Of a DNA stretch of 64,000 nt, positions 49,650 through 58,263 are shown piece after piece. The notes below the pieces were generated by a model. It did no database searches and was not told where the DNA came from. It saw only the letters and a list, made by a program, of their open reading frames with translations. The stretch covers positions 422,394 through 486,393 of the forward strand of contig NZ_DLHA01000019.1 of assembly GCF_002482975.1 (NCBI RefSeq). Direction: 5' to 3'. Position 1 is the stretch's first letter; the number at the start of each line of letters is the position of its first letter. The DNA comes from Flavobacterium sp. UBA7680. Its GTDB lineage: Bacteria; Bacteroidota; Bacteroidia; Flavobacteriales; Flavobacteriaceae. A program made the position numbers and the translations under genes.

Positions 49650-51068
49650 ATGAAAAGTTCCAATTACTTGTATTTACAGTTTGCCGATGTTATTGAGAAA
49701 CAAATAAAAACCGGCCTTTTAAATGTTGGAGACAAACTGCCTTCGATTAGAGAAGTCTGTTCTGAAACGGGCTACAGCATGAGCACAGTCAGCAAAGCGT
49801 ATTACGAAGTCGAAAGCCGTTCGCTGATTGAATCGCGCCCGCAGTCTGGTTATTATGTAACCAATATTTCGACCAGAACTATTCCTGCACCTTCGCCAAG
49901 CAGTCCTATATTAAAATGTCAAAACATTGACAGAGAGGATTTAATTGATCAGGTTTACGGTAATATGACCGATAAAAATATTACGATGCTGTCTTTGGGT
50001 TTTCCATCAAATGAACTTCTTCCTATTGCAAAATTAAATAAAGGAATGGTTCAGGCGATGCGACAACTGCCTAATAGCGGGACCAGTTATGAAGAAGTAC
50101 AAGGGAATCTTAATTTAAGAAAAGAAATTGCAAGATGGTCTTTTAGCTGGGGAGGTTCTTTAACAGAAAGAGATATTATTACAACTCCCGGATGTACAAG
50201 TGCGATATCGCATTGTTTGATGACTTTGACTAAGCCGGGAGATACTATTATTACAGAAAGTCCTGCTTATTTTGGAATTCTGCAATTGGCTAAATCTTTG
50301 GGTTTATATATTATGGAATTACCAACCAATATGACAACGGGAATAGAATTAGAGGCTTTGAAAAAAGCGCTTTCTTCTAAAAAAGTTACGCTTTGTTTAC
50401 TGATGAGTAATTTTAGTAATCCATCAGGAAGTATGATGCCTGCTGAACATAAAAAAGAGGTTGTAAAATTGATGGAGTTTTACAATATTCCGCTTATTGA
50501 AGATGATATTCACGGCGATTTGTATTTTGGTTCCAGTCGTCCAACCAATTGTAAAACGTATGACGAAAGTGGCATTGTACTTTGCTGCAGTTCGGTTTCT
50601 AAAACTCTGGCGCCGGGTTATCGTGCAGGCTGGGTTTCTCCGGGGAAATTTAAAAAAGAAATTCTCAGAAATAAAATTTATCATACGCTCTCCTCTCCTA
50701 CTATTACACATGAAGTTGTGGGCGATTTTTTGAAAAACGGACGTTATGAAAATCATCTTCGTAAAATTCGTCAGATCTTAAATCATAATTGCAATAATTA
50801 TATCAATACCGTTTTAGAATCTTTTCCGCCGGGAACAAAAGTTAGCCAGCCTCAAGGCGGTTTTTTTCTCTGGATTGAATTGGATAAAAAAATTGATACG
50901 GCTGCTTTATATCAGGAAGCTATGAAACAAAAAATCAGTTTTGCGCCCGGAAGGATTTTTTCTTTTCAGGATCAATTTTCGAATTGTATGCGTTTGAGTT
51001 TTGGACTTCCGTGGAGTAATGAATTGAGGGAATCTATTCGAACTTTAGGGAGATTGGCTACGAAATAG
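49650..51068 (+). CDS. MocR/PdxR-type regulator (GntR HTH fused to aminotransferase-like domain)
   Basis: 472 residues. The N-terminal GntR winged helix (about 5-75) has YLQFADVIEKQIKTGLLNVG, DKLPSIREVCSETGYSMSTV and VSKAYYEVESRSLIESRPQS. The fold-type I aminotransferase domain (110-470) has the PLP Lys in CSSVSKTLAPGYRAGW and the ligand-binding ISHCLMTLTKPGDTIITESP region. These regulators bind PLP or an amino acid as effector. The gene is divergent from an EamA-type transporter, likely its target, across a gap with three ATACAG repeats. The effector cannot be told from sequence. Confidence 0.94.
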   Translation: MKSSNYLYLQFADVIEKQIKTGLLNVGDKLPSIREVCSETGYSMSTVSKAYYEVESRSLIESRPQSGYYVTNISTRTIPAPSPSSPILKCQNIDREDLIDQVYGNMTDKNITMLSLGFPSNELLPIAKLNKGMVQAMRQLPNSGTSYEEVQGNLNLRKEIARWSFSWGGSLTERDIITTPGCTSAISHCLMTLTKPGDTIITESPAYFGILQLAKSLGLYIMELPTNMTTGIELEALKKALSSKKVTLCLLMSNFSNPSGSMMPAEHKKEVVKLMEFYNIPLIEDDIHGDLYFGSSRPTNCKTYDESGIVLCCSSVSKTLAPGYRAGWVSPGKFKKEILRNKIYHTLSSPTITHEVVGDFLKNGRYENHLRKIRQILNHNCNNYINTVLESFPPGTKVSQPQGGFFLWIELDKKIDTAALYQEAMKQKISFAPGRIFSFQDQFSNCMRLSFGLPWSNELRESIRTLGRLATK

Positions 51069-51089
51069 TTGTAAAGTCATTGCGAATAG

Positions 51090-51196
51090 TTTGTCATTTC
51101 GAGGGACGAGAAATCGCACTCGTAAATCGACAAAGATTGGCGAATATTTGTGTGGAGTTTCTAGTGCGATTTCTCCTTTCAGTCGAAATGACAAAA
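51090..51196. repeat. Palindrome of the TTGTCATTTCGA family
   Basis: Left arm 51090-51120 (TTTGTCATTTCGAGGGACGA...) and right arm 51163-51196 (AGTGCGATTTCTCCTTTCAG...). The right arm is identical over about 34 nt to the right arm of the copy at 62494-62600. The centre holds ATCGACAAAGATTGGCGA. An open frame through it (51080-51325) is not a gene. Confidence 0.9.
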
Positions 51197-51227
51197 CTGT
51201 GTGCTTTTAAAAATAAAAAAACTCAAA

Positions 51228-51366
51228 TTGCGCTCCAGTGGTTGAAACCACTGGCTATGTTTAAGATGTTTGTGTTTATATTTTTTGTCGATTTGTTAGT
51301 GAGATTGCTTCGTTCCTCGCAATGACAAAAACTCAGAACCTTAGCAACTTAGAATCTTAGCAACTC
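51228..51366. repeat. Further repeat units after MocR
   Basis: Small palindrome CTCCAGTGGTTGAAACCACTGG (split: CCAGTGGTT, AACCACTGG; 51232-51251), half of the TTGTCATTTCGA family in another variant (51296-51328), and 8-nt units CTCAGAACCTTAGCAACTTAG (51331-51366). These fill the rest of the 371-bp gap. Confidence 0.75.
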
Positions 51367-51369
51367 CAA

Positions 51370-51410
51370 AAAAAAAGCTGGACAGCGCTAACCAATACAC
51401 TGTCCAGCCA
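51370..51410 (-). terminator. Terminator of the bestrophin gene
   Basis: Stem GCTGGACAG/CTGTCCAGC (51377-51385, 51400-51408) with nine Ts on the minus strand, 31 bp past the stop codon. Confidence 0.9.
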
Positions 51411-51439
51411 ACAATTAAAAGAAGACCAAAATTAAAATC

Positions 51440-52387
51440 TTATAACACGAAATAAGCGTCTTTTTCGACATTCTTAGGTTCGTCGTCTAAATGAAATTCT
51501 TTCAGAATATCAAATTCGCTTTGATATTCGTTCAGCATTTGTTTTATATTTTTTTCGATTGTGTTTGCAATTGTGGTAACCGGCGTATCGGTTGGTCTGT
51601 TTTCAAACGGATCTTGCAAGTGAATTGCCATTCTTTCGATCAAAAAGAAAGCGGCCGCAATTGCAGTAATCAACGGAATCGCAAACCAACTCAATACACT
51701 TGTCAGCCCAAAAGGCAGTAACAAAATAAATAAACACAAGGTTAATCTAATGTACATACTGTAGGTTGTTGGAAAAATCGTGTTCTTGATTCTCTCGCAT
51801 TTACCCATTTCATCGCATAATCGCGATAATGTATTATCGATTTCAACTTGTTGGTACATGTTGATTTTCTTCTCGTTTTTAGCATTTTTAAGATCACGTG
51901 CATGAAGCATTAAAATTGCGTTAGGAACGTTTTGATGGTTCTTGATGTATCTAATTTCATCTTCACTCATTAACCCTTTTAAGGGTTTTACAGCATCTTT
52001 ATTTCGAAGTGCCTGACCTAAACTGTAACACCATGCAATCTGTCTTTTGGCAAAATTTTCTTTGAATTCGCTTGCTTCTACAGAAAAATCAGGATCCTTA
52101 TAAAATGTCAAAACCTGACGGATTAAGGTTCTCGAATCGTTTACAACAGCTCCCCAAACAATTCGCGCTTCCCACCAGCGATCGTAAGCCTGATTCGATT
52201 TAAAGGCTAATAATAAAGAGATTATGGTTCCAATCATGGTTGGAATCGCAATTGGAATATCTACAGGAAGGGTGACAAAATAGTGATGAAAAATTTCGAA
52301 CAATACGGTATAAGCAATCACTAAAGCCATTTCTACTTTAATTTTCCCGAGAACGTACTTCATTGGTATTCTTTTCTTTAATAACAT
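51440..52387 (-). CDS. Bestrophin family ion channel
   Basis: 315 residues with four main transmembrane segments (about 15-38, 42-62, 205-225 and 230-250). Family hallmarks are present: IPTMIGTIISLLLAFKSNQA, then AYDRWWEARIVWGAVVNDSR, and ERMAIHLQDPFENRPTDTPV near the end, matching the bestrophin D-P-F-x-x-x-x-x-D-x-P signature. Bacterial bestrophins form pentameric channels that pass monovalent cations or anions. It lies 47 bp after a Usp-like gene on the same strand, in the same block as a two-component system. Confidence 0.93.
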   Translation of the reverse strand: MLLKKRIPMKYVLGKIKVEMALVIAYTVLFEIFHHYFVTLPVDIPIAIPTMIGTIISLLLAFKSNQAYDRWWEARIVWGAVVNDSRTLIRQVLTFYKDPDFSVEASEFKENFAKRQIAWCYSLGQALRNKDAVKPLKGLMSEDEIRYIKNHQNVPNAILMLHARDLKNAKNEKKINMYQQVEIDNTLSRLCDEMGKCERIKNTIFPTTYSMYIRLTLCLFILLLPFGLTSVLSWFAIPLITAIAAAFFLIERMAIHLQDPFENRPTDTPVTTIANTIEKNIKQMLNEYQSEFDILKEFHLDDEPKNVEKDAYFVL

Positions 52388-52434
52388 ATTTTCGGTTTTA
52401 ATTAAATTAATATTTGTTTAGAAGAAATCGGGTT

Positions 52435-53154
52435 TTAAACAGTTTCTTCATATAATGAAAGTACTGGAAGCCCCAGTTTTTCATTAATGTTTTGTTTTTT
52501 TACTTTTTTAAATTTGATTTTTTCGCCTTTTCGGGTTTCTACCAAAAGGTCAATTTCATATTTTGAAATAGCTTCGGTTAAATAAGGCGCCGCTGCTTCG
52601 TAATTGTCATCAACTCTTGAAGTCTGGCTTACAATTTCATAAGAGAAATTTTCATTTAAAAAGTGCTGTACATCTTTTACATGAACATTTGCTGCGCTGT
52701 TTTCTATATAAAGCGCTTTTGTAAAATCTTCTTTAAAATCGTTTCCTAAATGCAGAATCGGGCATTTTTGATTTGCCGCCAATTGTACCAAATATTGATG
52801 AATGCGTTTTGTTTCCTGCTTATAAGAGTGTGTTAAAACGACTAATTTTACAGCAAAATGCTCGATGATTCCTCTAAAAATTGGAGACGAAAGTCCGTAT
52901 TGATTGTGAATTTTAATTTTGCAGTTTTTAGTATGATCAATCATATATCTGCAGGTTTCGAGAACTTCTTCCTGACTTTTAGTAAGTCCGGTTCTCATTT
53001 CACGTAAAAAATTAGAAGATGAAAAAGCATCTGGAGTATCAGCAACCATCATTAAAACAATTTCACAGTCTGATTCTTTTGCCTGACTAATAGCTGATTT
53101 TACAGCAGAAATTGTATCATCTTTTAAAGTAGTAGGTATTAGGAAATTTTTCAT
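52435..53154 (-). CDS. Universal stress protein-like, 239 aa
   Basis: The length, about 240 residues, equals a diverged tandem of two Usp domains. The first half has MKNFLIPTTLKDDTISAVKS, VLMMVADTPDAFSSSNFL and FAVKLVVLTHSYKQETKR; the second half has KALYIENSAANVHVKDVQHF and KYEIDLLVETRKG. The ATP-binding G-2x-G-9x-G(S/T) motif is not clear in either half, so it is probably a non-nucleotide-binding member. It is located between the bestrophin gene and the histidine kinase gene, all on one strand. Confidence 0.8.
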   Translation of the reverse strand: MKNFLIPTTLKDDTISAVKSAISQAKESDCEIVLMMVADTPDAFSSSNFLREMRTGLTKSQEEVLETCRYMIDHTKNCKIKIHNQYGLSSPIFRGIIEHFAVKLVVLTHSYKQETKRIHQYLVQLAANQKCPILHLGNDFKEDFTKALYIENSAANVHVKDVQHFLNENFSYEIVSQTSRVDDNYEAAAPYLTEAISKYEIDLLVETRKGEKIKFKKVKKQNINEKLGLPVLSLYEETV

Positions 53155-53231
53155 ATGTATAATCTTTTAGTTTATACATACAAAATAAGGGGCTGAAAAT
53201 TAGAAGGGTATTAATCTTAAATTAGAATTTT

Positions 53232-54635
53232 CTAAGATTCAACATTAGATTTTTTAATGTTAGCCTTTTTAGGATTTATCTTTTTAAAGGTGATTGTTAC
53301 GATTGTTCCTTTATTTTGCTCTGACTGCACTTGTATTTCGCCATCGTGCATACGAATGATTTTTGATGCCAGCGGCAATCCTAAACCGTAACCAATATAT
53401 TTAGCCGCAATTTTTCCTCTAAAAAAAGGTTCATACAAATGCGGAATATCTTCTGGCGGAATACCAATTCCGATATCGTTAATCGAAATTTTAATCGCAT
53501 CCTGATTCGCAGAAAGCGTTACAAATACTTCATTATTATCGGAATACTTTACACCATTTGTAATAATGTTATTGATCGCCAGTTCTAAAAGCGGTTTATT
53601 ACACGGAATTAAAAGCAGATTAGAATCTTTTGGTGCAAAATTCATTTTAATGCTGACACGGTTATCAGGATAAATTTTATCTAAATCTGATTTTACGTCT
53701 AACAACAATTCATCAATTCGGGCAATATCTAAAACTTGTTTGTTTCCGTCGTAACCCGTTTGTGTCAATTTTAATAAACTTTCGGTTAGGTTTCCTAATC
53801 TCGAAGCCTGACTGTAAATATTTTGTAATGATTCGACATATTCTCCAACTTCACGTTCTTTCAACAGCATAATTTCCGACTCTGCAATTATGGTTGTAAT
53901 TGGCGTTTTTAATTCGTGTGAAGCATTATTAATAAAGTTGGCCTGAATTTCAAATGACGTTTCAAGTCTATCTAACATATCGTTAAACGTTTCGGTCAAA
54001 TCTGAAATTTCATCCGAGTTTTTCACTTCCGGAAGTCGGTTATGCAAATTTGAGGCACTAATTCGGTTTACTTCTTTGGTAATTCTTGCAACGGGATTAA
54101 TGACTCTTTTTGCCAAAAAACGACCTAAAAAGAAAGCCAGAAGTATAAAACCTATGCCTCCAAAAAGTAATATTTTTATAATATATATTGACGTTGTTTT
54201 TCCGCGTCGGTCGCGCGCGCCAACAATTACAATGTATTTTTGATGGCTTTCGGTAAAAACCTGTCCAAGATAATATTTGCTGTTAACTTCAAAATAGTCT
54301 TTTCCTGTTGACAGAATATTAGAATAAAACTTATTTGGAAGATTTAGATTTGTGTTGTAATCAAAACTATTGGCACTGTTGATTTTAAGAACATATTCTT
54401 CTTCTTCAATAAGTTCTTCCAGTCCGTTTTTCTTTAAATTACTATAATATTTGCTTTTTTCAGGATCGTGCTGAAAGTGAATTGATGCTACAATTTTGGC
54501 ACGGTCTTCTAACCTTTTCAAAAAATGGTAACGGTTATTTTCTCTAAATAAAACAAATACTATTATACTCAATAGCAATGTACTAAAGGTAGAAAGTGCT
54601 ACATAAGTAAAAGTAATTTTTTTTCTGATATCCAT
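53232..54635 (-). CDS. Two-component sensor histidine kinase (OmpR-class partner)
   Basis: 467 residues. Two transmembrane helices (about 10-28 and 148-170) flank a periplasmic sensor loop; HAMP follows (AKRVINPVARITKEVNRISA), then HisKA with NNASHELKTPITTIIAESEI and HATPase with LLELAINNIITNGVKYSDNN, DIGIGIPPEDIPHLYEPFFR and YGLGLPLASKIIRMHDGEI. It starts 1 bp after the stop codon of the response regulator, so the two form one operon. The signal is unknown; the neighbouring outer-membrane and channel genes suggest an envelope or ion stimulus. Confidence 0.95.
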   Translation of the reverse strand: MDIRKKITFTYVALSTFSTLLLSIIVFVLFRENNRYHFLKRLEDRAKIVASIHFQHDPEKSKYYSNLKKNGLEELIEEEEYVLKINSANSFDYNTNLNLPNKFYSNILSTGKDYFEVNSKYYLGQVFTESHQKYIVIVGARDRRGKTTSIYIIKILLFGGIGFILLAFFLGRFLAKRVINPVARITKEVNRISASNLHNRLPEVKNSDEISDLTETFNDMLDRLETSFEIQANFINNASHELKTPITTIIAESEIMLLKEREVGEYVESLQNIYSQASRLGNLTESLLKLTQTGYDGNKQVLDIARIDELLLDVKSDLDKIYPDNRVSIKMNFAPKDSNLLLIPCNKPLLELAINNIITNGVKYSDNNEVFVTLSANQDAIKISINDIGIGIPPEDIPHLYEPFFRGKIAAKYIGYGLGLPLASKIIRMHDGEIQVQSEQNKGTIVTITFKKINPKKANIKKSNVES

Positions 54636-54636
54636 T

Positions 54637-55311
54637 CTATGGCTTTATAACATAACCTAAACCTTTCATGGTATGAATAAGTTTGGTTTTAAAAGGTTTA
54701 TCTACTTTTTTTCTTAAATACGTAATATATACATCGACAACATTGGTATTCATATCAAAATTAATATCCCAAACGTTATCTAAAATCTGATCGCGGGAAA
54801 CAATTCTTCCGGAATTTTTCCCCAAATAATACAGTAATTTAAACTCTTTTGCCGTTAAAATTATCGATTCTCCTTCTCTTTTAACCGTTTTTGCACGTCC
54901 GTTTATTTCTAAATCGCCAATCGTAATTACGTCGATTTTATCCGTTTCCTGATGCGCTCTTCGGTGTAAAGCATTTACTCTTGCATCAAGTTCTCCAAAT
55001 TTAAAAGGCTTAACCAAATAATCATCGGCACCAGAATTAAGTCCGGTAACAATGTTTTCTGAAGTTCCCAGCGCTGTTAAAAGTAAAATGGGAACAAAAT
55101 TTTTGCTGGCACGGAGTCTGCGGCAAATCTCGATTCCGTTAATATCCGGTAACATAACGTCTAAAACGACAACATCAAAGTTATAATTGTGAATCATTTC
55201 AAGGGCAGTTTTGCCATCCATAGCCACACTTACTTCGTTGTTATTTTCGGCAAATCCTTTCCGTAAAATCGATAAAAGATTTGGTTCGTCTTCGACTATT
55301 AGTAACTTCAT
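54637..55311 (-). CDS. OmpR/PhoB family response regulator
   Basis: 224 residues from MKLLIVEDEPNLLSILRKGF; an upstream Met seven codons earlier (55332) lies beyond the receiver's first strand, so I prefer ATG 55311. The receiver has the phosphoacceptor in VVLDVMLPDINGIEICRRL and Lys in DDYLVKPFKFGELDARV. The winged-helix output domain has ILTAKEFKLLYYLGKNSGR, VSRDQILDNVWDINFDMNT and VDVYITYLRKKVDKPF, with the typical C-terminal IHTMKGLGYVIKP. It is cotranscribed with the kinase gene 1 bp downstream. A TATTTTTG -7 box is 19 bp upstream of the start. Confidence 0.95.
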   Translation of the reverse strand: MKLLIVEDEPNLLSILRKGFAENNNEVSVAMDGKTALEMIHNYNFDVVVLDVMLPDINGIEICRRLRASKNFVPILLLTALGTSENIVTGLNSGADDYLVKPFKFGELDARVNALHRRAHQETDKIDVITIGDLEINGRAKTVKREGESIILTAKEFKLLYYLGKNSGRIVSRDQILDNVWDINFDMNTNVVDVYITYLRKKVDKPFKTKLIHTMKGLGYVIKP

Positions 55312-55329
55312 ATTAATTTGTATATACAA

Positions 55330-55337
55330 CAAAAATA
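55330..55337 (-). promoter_or_regulatory. -7 box of the two-component operon
   Basis: TATTTTTG on the minus strand matches TAnnTTTG, 18 bp before ATG 55311. Confidence 0.45.
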
Positions 55338-55417
55338 AGGATTGAGTTCAAAAATATTATTCATAATAGTTGTAAATTATGATTTAATTATGAACAACGA
55401 CTTTAAAAAGCACAAAA

Positions 55418-55443
55418 AAAGCACCCGCTTTTACGAATGCTTT
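55418..55443 (-). terminator. Terminator after the OmpW-like gene
   Basis: Stem AAAGCA/TGCTTT extended by G-T pairs, T-tract on the minus strand, 36 bp past the stop codon. Confidence 0.65.
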
Positions 55444-55478
55444 CTTATTCTTTTTAAATAAAATTTGGAAATTCTTTT

Positions 55479-56096
55479 CTAATTTTTAAAATTAAAACTC
55501 AATACTGCTCCAAGCCCAAATTGGAATGTCGAAACATAATCCTGAACCGCAACCGGGCCATAATAAGTCCAATAATAACTGTCTCCGACAGCTGCTGACA
55601 TTGACTGTAAATAAGCATTAATATTTACAGAAACGGTTGAAGCTGTTTTAATCTTTACTCCTCCTTTTACATCCCAGGCAAAATAAGTTCCGCTTCCGCC
55701 TTGAGGTGTTTCTAAAATACTAACTCCTGCTCCTGCTCCTAAATAAGGCAAAAGATTTGTTCCTGTATCAAAATAATGAGTAAAATCTGCGAGAATAAAA
55801 TTGAAGGCACCTTTATCGTTTCCAGCGTTAATCTGGTCTCCTATCGGATCATAAAAAGGTATTTTCACATCTGATCTTAAATACTTTAACTCAACTGAGT
55901 TATTTGTTGAAAAGAAATATTCAAATCCTGCTCCATATTGAAATCCATCTTCAATTGTTGCAGAAAAACCGTCGTAATCCAGCTCATCTGAAAAATTATA
56001 ACCGCCATACAAATTAAGCGAAAAAGACCTTGCATCCTGAGCCTGCATTCCTATCGCCGACAGGAATACTGCTAATAATAAACTGTACTGTTTCAT
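55479..56096 (-). CDS. Outer-membrane beta-barrel protein, 205 aa
   Basis: Signal peptide MKQYSLLLAVFLSAIGMQAQ, then an eight-stranded barrel pattern with SFSLNLYGGYNFSDELDYDG, YGAGFEYFFSTNNSVELKYL, LLPYLGAGAGVSIL, FAWDVKGGVKIKTASTVSVN and a C-terminal strand FQFGLGAVLSFNF. The form is that of OmpW/OmpA-like barrels (outer membrane protein beta-barrel domain). Function unknown; the neighbouring two-component system could regulate it. An exact TAAATTTG -7 box lies 31 bp upstream. Confidence 0.9.
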   Translation of the reverse strand: MKQYSLLLAVFLSAIGMQAQDARSFSLNLYGGYNFSDELDYDGFSATIEDGFQYGAGFEYFFSTNNSVELKYLRSDVKIPFYDPIGDQINAGNDKGAFNFILADFTHYFDTGTNLLPYLGAGAGVSILETPQGGSGTYFAWDVKGGVKIKTASTVSVNINAYLQSMSAAVGDSYYWTYYGPVAVQDYVSTFQFGLGAVLSFNFKN

Positions 56097-56127
56097 AAAT
56101 TATGTGTTTGAAAGTTAAATGGTTAGC

Positions 56128-56135
56128 CAAATTTA
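56128..56135 (-). promoter_or_regulatory. -7 box of the OmpW-like gene
   Basis: Exact TAAATTTG on the minus strand, 31 bp before the ATG. Confidence 0.5.
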
Positions 56136-56208
56136 ATATTTTTTATTGTAATTTCTTACATTTTAAAACATAAAATTCACCATATCAAACACTTAACAAA
56201 ATTAAACA

Positions 56209-57483
56209 TTAAAAAGTTTCTCCTGCATTTAGATAAAAACCTTTAGAATTATTTCCCCACGCATTATCGACAATCAAGTTGGTGCGTGTTTTTTTATCGA
56301 TTAATATTCTAAGGCCAATACCAATCGTGGGCTGAATAGCATGAAAAAGTGAAACATCATTGTCTTTATTGCTAGCGGTTACAAAATTGGTAAAAGCTAC
56401 ACCGCTAAGCATTTGGTTACATGTAATAGGAAACCTGAATTCTGTTGAAAGATACACAAGTCCGTTTCCTCTAAATAATCCCTGTGTGTAGCCTTCTCCG
56501 CTTCTGCTGCGCTGATCCCAGCCAATTGCGGGCAGATTTAAATACGGAACATCACCTCTTGTTACAAACTGTCCGTAAGCCCAGATTCCGAGAATGTAAC
56601 GCGTATTTTTCTGCGAAAGCGGAATAAAATTTCGATATTCGGCATACAAAACATTACTATATTTTTGATTATCAAAAAATACGGGATTAAAACGATAATT
56701 GATATTCGCAAACCAGCCTCTGGAAGAATTCACCTGATTGTCTCTCGAATCGTAAACCATATTAAAACTTACTCCGGTTAGAAAATATTCTAAATTATCA
56801 AAACCGTGTTCCTGATTATAATTATAATGATACGTTAGATTTCCGTTTTCAACATCTAATTCTTTGTCTTTTATATTGGTGTACCAATCGATATTGATTC
56901 CTGCGCCTACATAAAAATTCTTTCTTACTTCGAAAGAAGCGGTTTGATGAAATTTGAAATAATTATAATCCATTTCCTGTGCCAAAGAATCAATGCTAAA
57001 ACCAGGTTCCTGATCCCGGTGCGGCGGAATTATATCTGTTCCGAGTCCGTAGTTGGGTTGTGAAAATATGTAAAGCCTGTAATCGCCGCTTAAAAAGATT
57101 CGGTTGTTTTTTAGCAGAATATTGTTTTTGACATTAATCAGCCATTGCTTTTTTACGGTATATGTTATGCCCAGATTTGCAACTGAATATTTATCTGATT
57201 CTTGTTTTCCTTTGAAAGTATACTGTGCAACGGCACCAAAAAAGAATCCCGTTGCGGGCTGTGAACCAATTGCCGGAATTACGAGGAAAAAATTGTTTTT
57301 TGTGGGTTTTACAACTAAAGTAGAATCGGGTTTTTTAAAGATTTCTAAAATAGTTTTGGGAGGACATACTTCTTTGTTTTGAGAATCTGTTTCGGTTTGA
57401 GCGATTAGAAATAACGGAAATAGAAAAAGCAGCACTGCGATTTTAATTTTATGCTGAAAACTTATTTTTCTTAAGAATTTCAT
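56209..57483 (-). CDS. BamA/TamA family outer-membrane protein (Omp85-like barrel)
   Basis: 424 residues with a signal peptide (IKIAVLLFLFPLFLIAQ). No POTRA domains are visible, only a barrel of the surface-antigen type. The characteristic strands are FFLVIPAIGSQPATGFFFGA, VSFNMVYDSRDNQVNSSRGW (the R-G-x-F/W element of Omp85 barrels) and FRGNGLVYLSTEFRFPI. It ends in a hydrophobic aromatic residue, as BAM-inserted proteins do. Length matches short Omp85 members without POTRA, which are common in Bacteroidota, often near metallophosphatase genes; none is seen here. Substrate unknown. Confidence 0.9.
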   Translation of the reverse strand: MKFLRKISFQHKIKIAVLLFLFPLFLIAQTETDSQNKEVCPPKTILEIFKKPDSTLVVKPTKNNFFLVIPAIGSQPATGFFFGAVAQYTFKGKQESDKYSVANLGITYTVKKQWLINVKNNILLKNNRIFLSGDYRLYIFSQPNYGLGTDIIPPHRDQEPGFSIDSLAQEMDYNYFKFHQTASFEVRKNFYVGAGINIDWYTNIKDKELDVENGNLTYHYNYNQEHGFDNLEYFLTGVSFNMVYDSRDNQVNSSRGWFANINYRFNPVFFDNQKYSNVLYAEYRNFIPLSQKNTRYILGIWAYGQFVTRGDVPYLNLPAIGWDQRSRSGEGYTQGLFRGNGLVYLSTEFRFPITCNQMLSGVAFTNFVTASNKDNDVSLFHAIQPTIGIGLRILIDKKTRTNLIVDNAWGNNSKGFYLNAGETF

Positions 57484-57647
57484 TCGGCAAAAATTTTAAT
57501 TTCTATTTAAAAAATCAAACCTCTTGTAAATATAACTCTTATTTTCAACATTTTACAGATCAAAACAGTAGGAAATACCTTTTTCAATAAAATCTTATTC
57601 TACAATTTTTTAAACTTTTACAATCAAAACTACTTTACGGTTGAAAT

Positions 57648-57655
57648 TAATTTTG
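57648..57655 (+). promoter_or_regulatory. -7 box of the 157-aa membrane protein gene
   Basis: TAATTTTG matches TAnnTTTG, 64 bp before the ATG at 57720. Confidence 0.4.
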
Positions 57656-57719
57656 CAAAATGTTTTAAGAGACATAAAACTTTCATTTAAAAACATTTGC
57701 AAACAAAATAAATACCATA

Positions 57720-58193
57720 ATGAAAAATACTTTTGAATTTAAACTTCCCCATTTTCCAACTGATCATTTTGAATTTGAAAATAATATCTTCTCAGGAAAA
57801 TCAACCTTAAAACAAAATGGAGTTATTGTAGAACAAAGTAACGAAAGAGGAAAACCATTTTTAATAAAAAGAGTTAATGATGAAATTGTAGAAGCTTTTC
57901 CTAAAATGAACATTCCAGATATTTCTGCTCAAGTTTTAAGCATAGACGGAAAAAGATGTGTTATGGCTGCCCAATTAAAATGGTATGAATATGTAATTGG
58001 TGCGCTCTCTTTTCTTTCCTTTTTTAGCGTAGGTGCAATTGGCATTATTGTGGGAAGCACCGCAACAATTATTAATTATAATTTTTTCAGAGAAAATACT
58101 TCCCCAAAACTTAAATATCTTAAAGTTTTTGGAGTAAACGTAATTTGTCTGGCTTTATATTTAATAGCAATAAGCTTGAAAATGAATCAATAA
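57720..58193 (+). CDS. Hypothetical membrane protein, 157 aa
   Basis: The first 85 residues form a soluble beta domain (FEFENNIFSGKSTLKQNGVI, KPFLIKRVNDEIVEAFPK), followed by two transmembrane helices (about 93-117 VIGALSFLSFFSVGAIGII and 135-152 VFGVNVICLALYLIAI). It may be a small PH-like or bPH domain joined to membrane anchors, but I cannot name a family. It is alone, convergent with aspA across a shared terminator. Confidence 0.8.
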   Translation: MKNTFEFKLPHFPTDHFEFENNIFSGKSTLKQNGVIVEQSNERGKPFLIKRVNDEIVEAFPKMNIPDISAQVLSIDGKRCVMAAQLKWYEYVIGALSFLSFFSVGAIGIIVGSTATIINYNFFRENTSPKLKYLKVFGVNVICLALYLIAISLKMNQ

Positions 58194-58216
58194 ATAATTA
58201 AGAAATTTTTAAAAAA

Positions 58217-58239
58217 AGCCGTCAGTAAATTGACGGCTT
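58217..58239. terminator. Bidirectional terminator (157-aa / aspA)
   Basis: Perfect stem AAGCCGTCA/TGACGGCTT with a 5-nt loop and T-tracts, stronger on the minus strand (aspA). Confidence 0.88.
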
Positions 58240-58263
58240 GTTATTATATTTTTTATAGCAATT

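Noticed and set aside
51080..51325. 81-aa open frame after the MocR gene.
   Set aside because: It runs through copies of dispersed palindromic repeats and has no family features; a similar frame at 62495-62689 comes from the same repeat.
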